A stretch of DNA of 6,098 bases from JAHFUA01 sp035542595 (lineage in GTDB: Bacteria > Acidobacteriota > Terriglobia > Terriglobales > Acidobacteriaceae). The notes below the pieces were generated by a model, which was given only the letters and a program-made list of their open reading frames with translations, had not been told where the DNA came from and made no database searches. Each line of letters begins with the position of its first letter. The first letter of the stretch is position 1. The DNA lies in contig DATKLD010000204.1 of the NCBI GenBank assembly GCA_035542595.1, forward strand, positions 1 to 6,098, given 5' to 3'. Made by a program: the position numbers and the translations under genes. This document shows, one piece after another, positions 4,860 through 6,098 of the stretch.

Positions 4860-6098
4860 AACAGCTTCGCGGCAATATCTACGAAAAGAATCTTGATTAT
4901 CGTCATGCCGGGAAAGATCATGGCGTAACCGATATCCGGCTGGTCCGTCGGCGCAAGCTTGTTTGAATAAGCGAGGATCGCCGGATTGCCGCAGGCGCCG
5001 GCAATGATGCCGGCCACTTCGTCATACGGCATCCGGAAGACGAACAGGCCGAGGATCATGATCGGCAGAACCAGCGCAGCCAGCACGCCTGCACCCATTC
5101 CCAGCATCTGAAAACCGGTTTGCGACACCGTCGCGGCGAATTTGGGCCCGGAAGACATTCCGACCTGCGCGAGGAAGAGCGTGAGCCCGAGGGTGCGAAG
5201 GACGAGGTTAGCAGAAAGCGGGATGGTCCAGTTCAGACCGCCGGTGCGGCGCATCTTTCCCAGGACCAGCGCCACGATCAGCACGCCCGCCAGCCCCACC
5301 GCGATCTTCCCAATGAAGGGCAGCGGGATCTGAAGCGCACCAAGCAGGAAGCCGAGCGCCATACCGAGACCGATGGAGATGTAGCTGAACTCGGCGGTGC
5401 CCTTGATCGAGTCGCCGAAGAACTTGCGCAATGCCGCAAAATTCCGGCGATTCGCCAGCAATCCGATTCGGTCGCCGAACTCGAGTACCAGGTCTTCTCG
5501 CGGCAGGAGGTCAGCGTCGCCGCGACGAACGTGGAGGACGGAAGAGCCCTTCTCTCCCGGCAGGTCGAGATCACCGAGTGCCCTGCCGACAACGGTCGGG
5601 CGGGACGCAAACACGCGCAGATAATCCAGATGCCCGCGATCCTTGAGCAGGCGCCCGTGCGCTGCTTCTCCGATACTCATGCTTGCCCGATCGAGCACCT
5701 CTTTGCTGGGACCGACGGCGAGCAACACATCGTCCTCTTCAAGAACAGCAGTAGCGGAGGCCGGCTCATTGCGCCCCGCTCTGCGCAAGGCAGCAATCTG
5801 CACTCCAGCGGGCAATGTTGTCGTGACCTCGCCAAGCGTCCTGCCGGACACCTCCGCCTTGCGCACCACGATTTCGAGCATCTCCAGTCCCGCGCCTGCG
5901 GAGGTTTCGATCTTCGGCTTCAGGAGCATGAAGGCGATGTACAGGAACAGGATGGGCCCGGCCACGCCGAACGGGTAGGACACCGAGTACCCCACGGCGG
6001 GATCGTTGTTGCTGAGCGCCGCGATCGCCGCTTGCAGCGTCGCCGTACTGGTCCCCGATCCAGCGAAAAGCCCAAGCGCGTGTCCGATCGTTACGCCT
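4856..6098 (-). CDS. AAE-family transporter with two RCK_C domains (AspT/SucE-like), 5' end outside window
   Basis: The frame is open through the right edge, giving 413 visible C-terminal residues; the GTG at 5995 is internal, because family sequence continues upstream of it (GLFAGSGTSTATLQAA, visible residues 9-24). Order: end of the first membrane half (1-60), two regulatory RCK_C/TrkA_C domains (about 72-137 and 158-224), then the second membrane half (236-413) with about five hydrophobic segments. The two halves repeat each other: 'GLFAGSGTSTATLQAA' corresponds to 'GIIAGACGNPAILAYS' (363-378), and 'VGYSVSYPFG' (35-44) to 'IGYAMIFPGM' (389-398). This is the duplicated layout of aspartate:alanine exchanger-type proteins. 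Known members exchange aspartate for alanine (AspT) or export succinate (SucE1). The RCK_C pair may sense a cytoplasmic ligand. It is the first visible gene of the transport cluster and overlaps the yjjP-like gene by ATGA. Family firm, substrate unknown; a complete member would have roughly 530-570 residues. Confidence 0.92.
   Translation of the reverse strand, partial: GVTIGHALGLFAGSGTSTATLQAAIAALSNNDPAVGYSVSYPFGVAGPILFLYIAFMLLKPKIETSAGAGLEMLEIVVRKAEVSGRTLGEVTTTLPAGVQIAALRRAGRNEPASATAVLEEDDVLLAVGPSKEVLDRASMSIGEAAHGRLLKDRGHLDYLRVFASRPTVVGRALGDLDLPGEKGSSVLHVRRGDADLLPREDLVLEFGDRIGLLANRRNFAALRKFFGDSIKGTAEFSYISIGLGMALGFLLGALQIPLPFIGKIAVGLAGVLIVALVLGKMRRTGGLNWTIPLSANLVLRTLGLTLFLAQVGMSSGPKFAATVSQTGFQMLGMGAGVLAALVLPIMILGLFVFRMPYDEVAGIIAGACGNPAILAYSNKLAPTDQPDIGYAMIFPGMTIIKILFVDIAAKLL

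Noticed and set aside
5995..6098. GTG at 5995 as the start of the AAE transporter
   Set aside because: The 34 codons upstream are open and carry a conserved family segment (GLFAGSGTSTATLQAA), so the gene continues past the window edge.

Overview
The window reads as a piece of a GC-rich bacterial chromosome. My best guess is an Acidobacteriota member, because the short cytochrome c (ends in 'GMPIWGPLF' then '..YIESIQ'), the small C-x2-C protein and the membrane-anchored trehalose-6-phosphate synthase look like types I associate with that phylum. This rests on recall, not on a search.

Layout. Positions 1-332 hold no gene I can support. A small secreted c-type cytochrome (333-764) is the only gene on the + strand, and its codon choice is less GC-biased than that of its neighbours. 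Its stop codon lies inside a perfect 24-bp tandem duplication (746-793). Everything after that is on the - strand and converges on the cytochrome.

Read in the direction of transcription, the - strand has two gene groups. The first is a transport cluster: an AAE-family (AspT/SucE-like) transporter with two RCK_C/TrkA_C domains, cut by the window edge (4856-6098); a YjjP/ThrE N-half-like protein (4068-4859); and a YjjB/ThrE C-half-like protein (3601-4065). The first two overlap by ATGA and the last two are 2 nt apart, so all three are probably translationally coupled. Both transporter families include known succinate exporters (SucE1 and YjjPB) and amino-acid transporters, so a shared dicarboxylate or amino-acid export role is a reasonable inference.

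The second group, after a 122-bp gap, is a trehalose cluster: a small C-x2-C protein (3224-3478) with a strong Shine-Dalgarno; a 754-residue fusion of a periplasmic sensor, a HAMP domain and a GT20 trehalose-6-phosphate synthase (944-3208); and, overlapping its stop by ATGA, the first ~35 codons of a HAD-type phosphatase that then loses its reading frame (792-947). The phosphatase remnant, the 24-bp duplication and the end of the cytochrome gene lie within 200 bp, which points to a rearrangement that removed the rest of the phosphatase.

The main points of interest are the synthase whose enzyme domain sits where a signalling output domain would normally be, the broken phosphatase beside it, and the pairing of two unrelated export systems in one coupled operon. 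I see no tRNA, rRNA, CRISPR array or insertion sequence.
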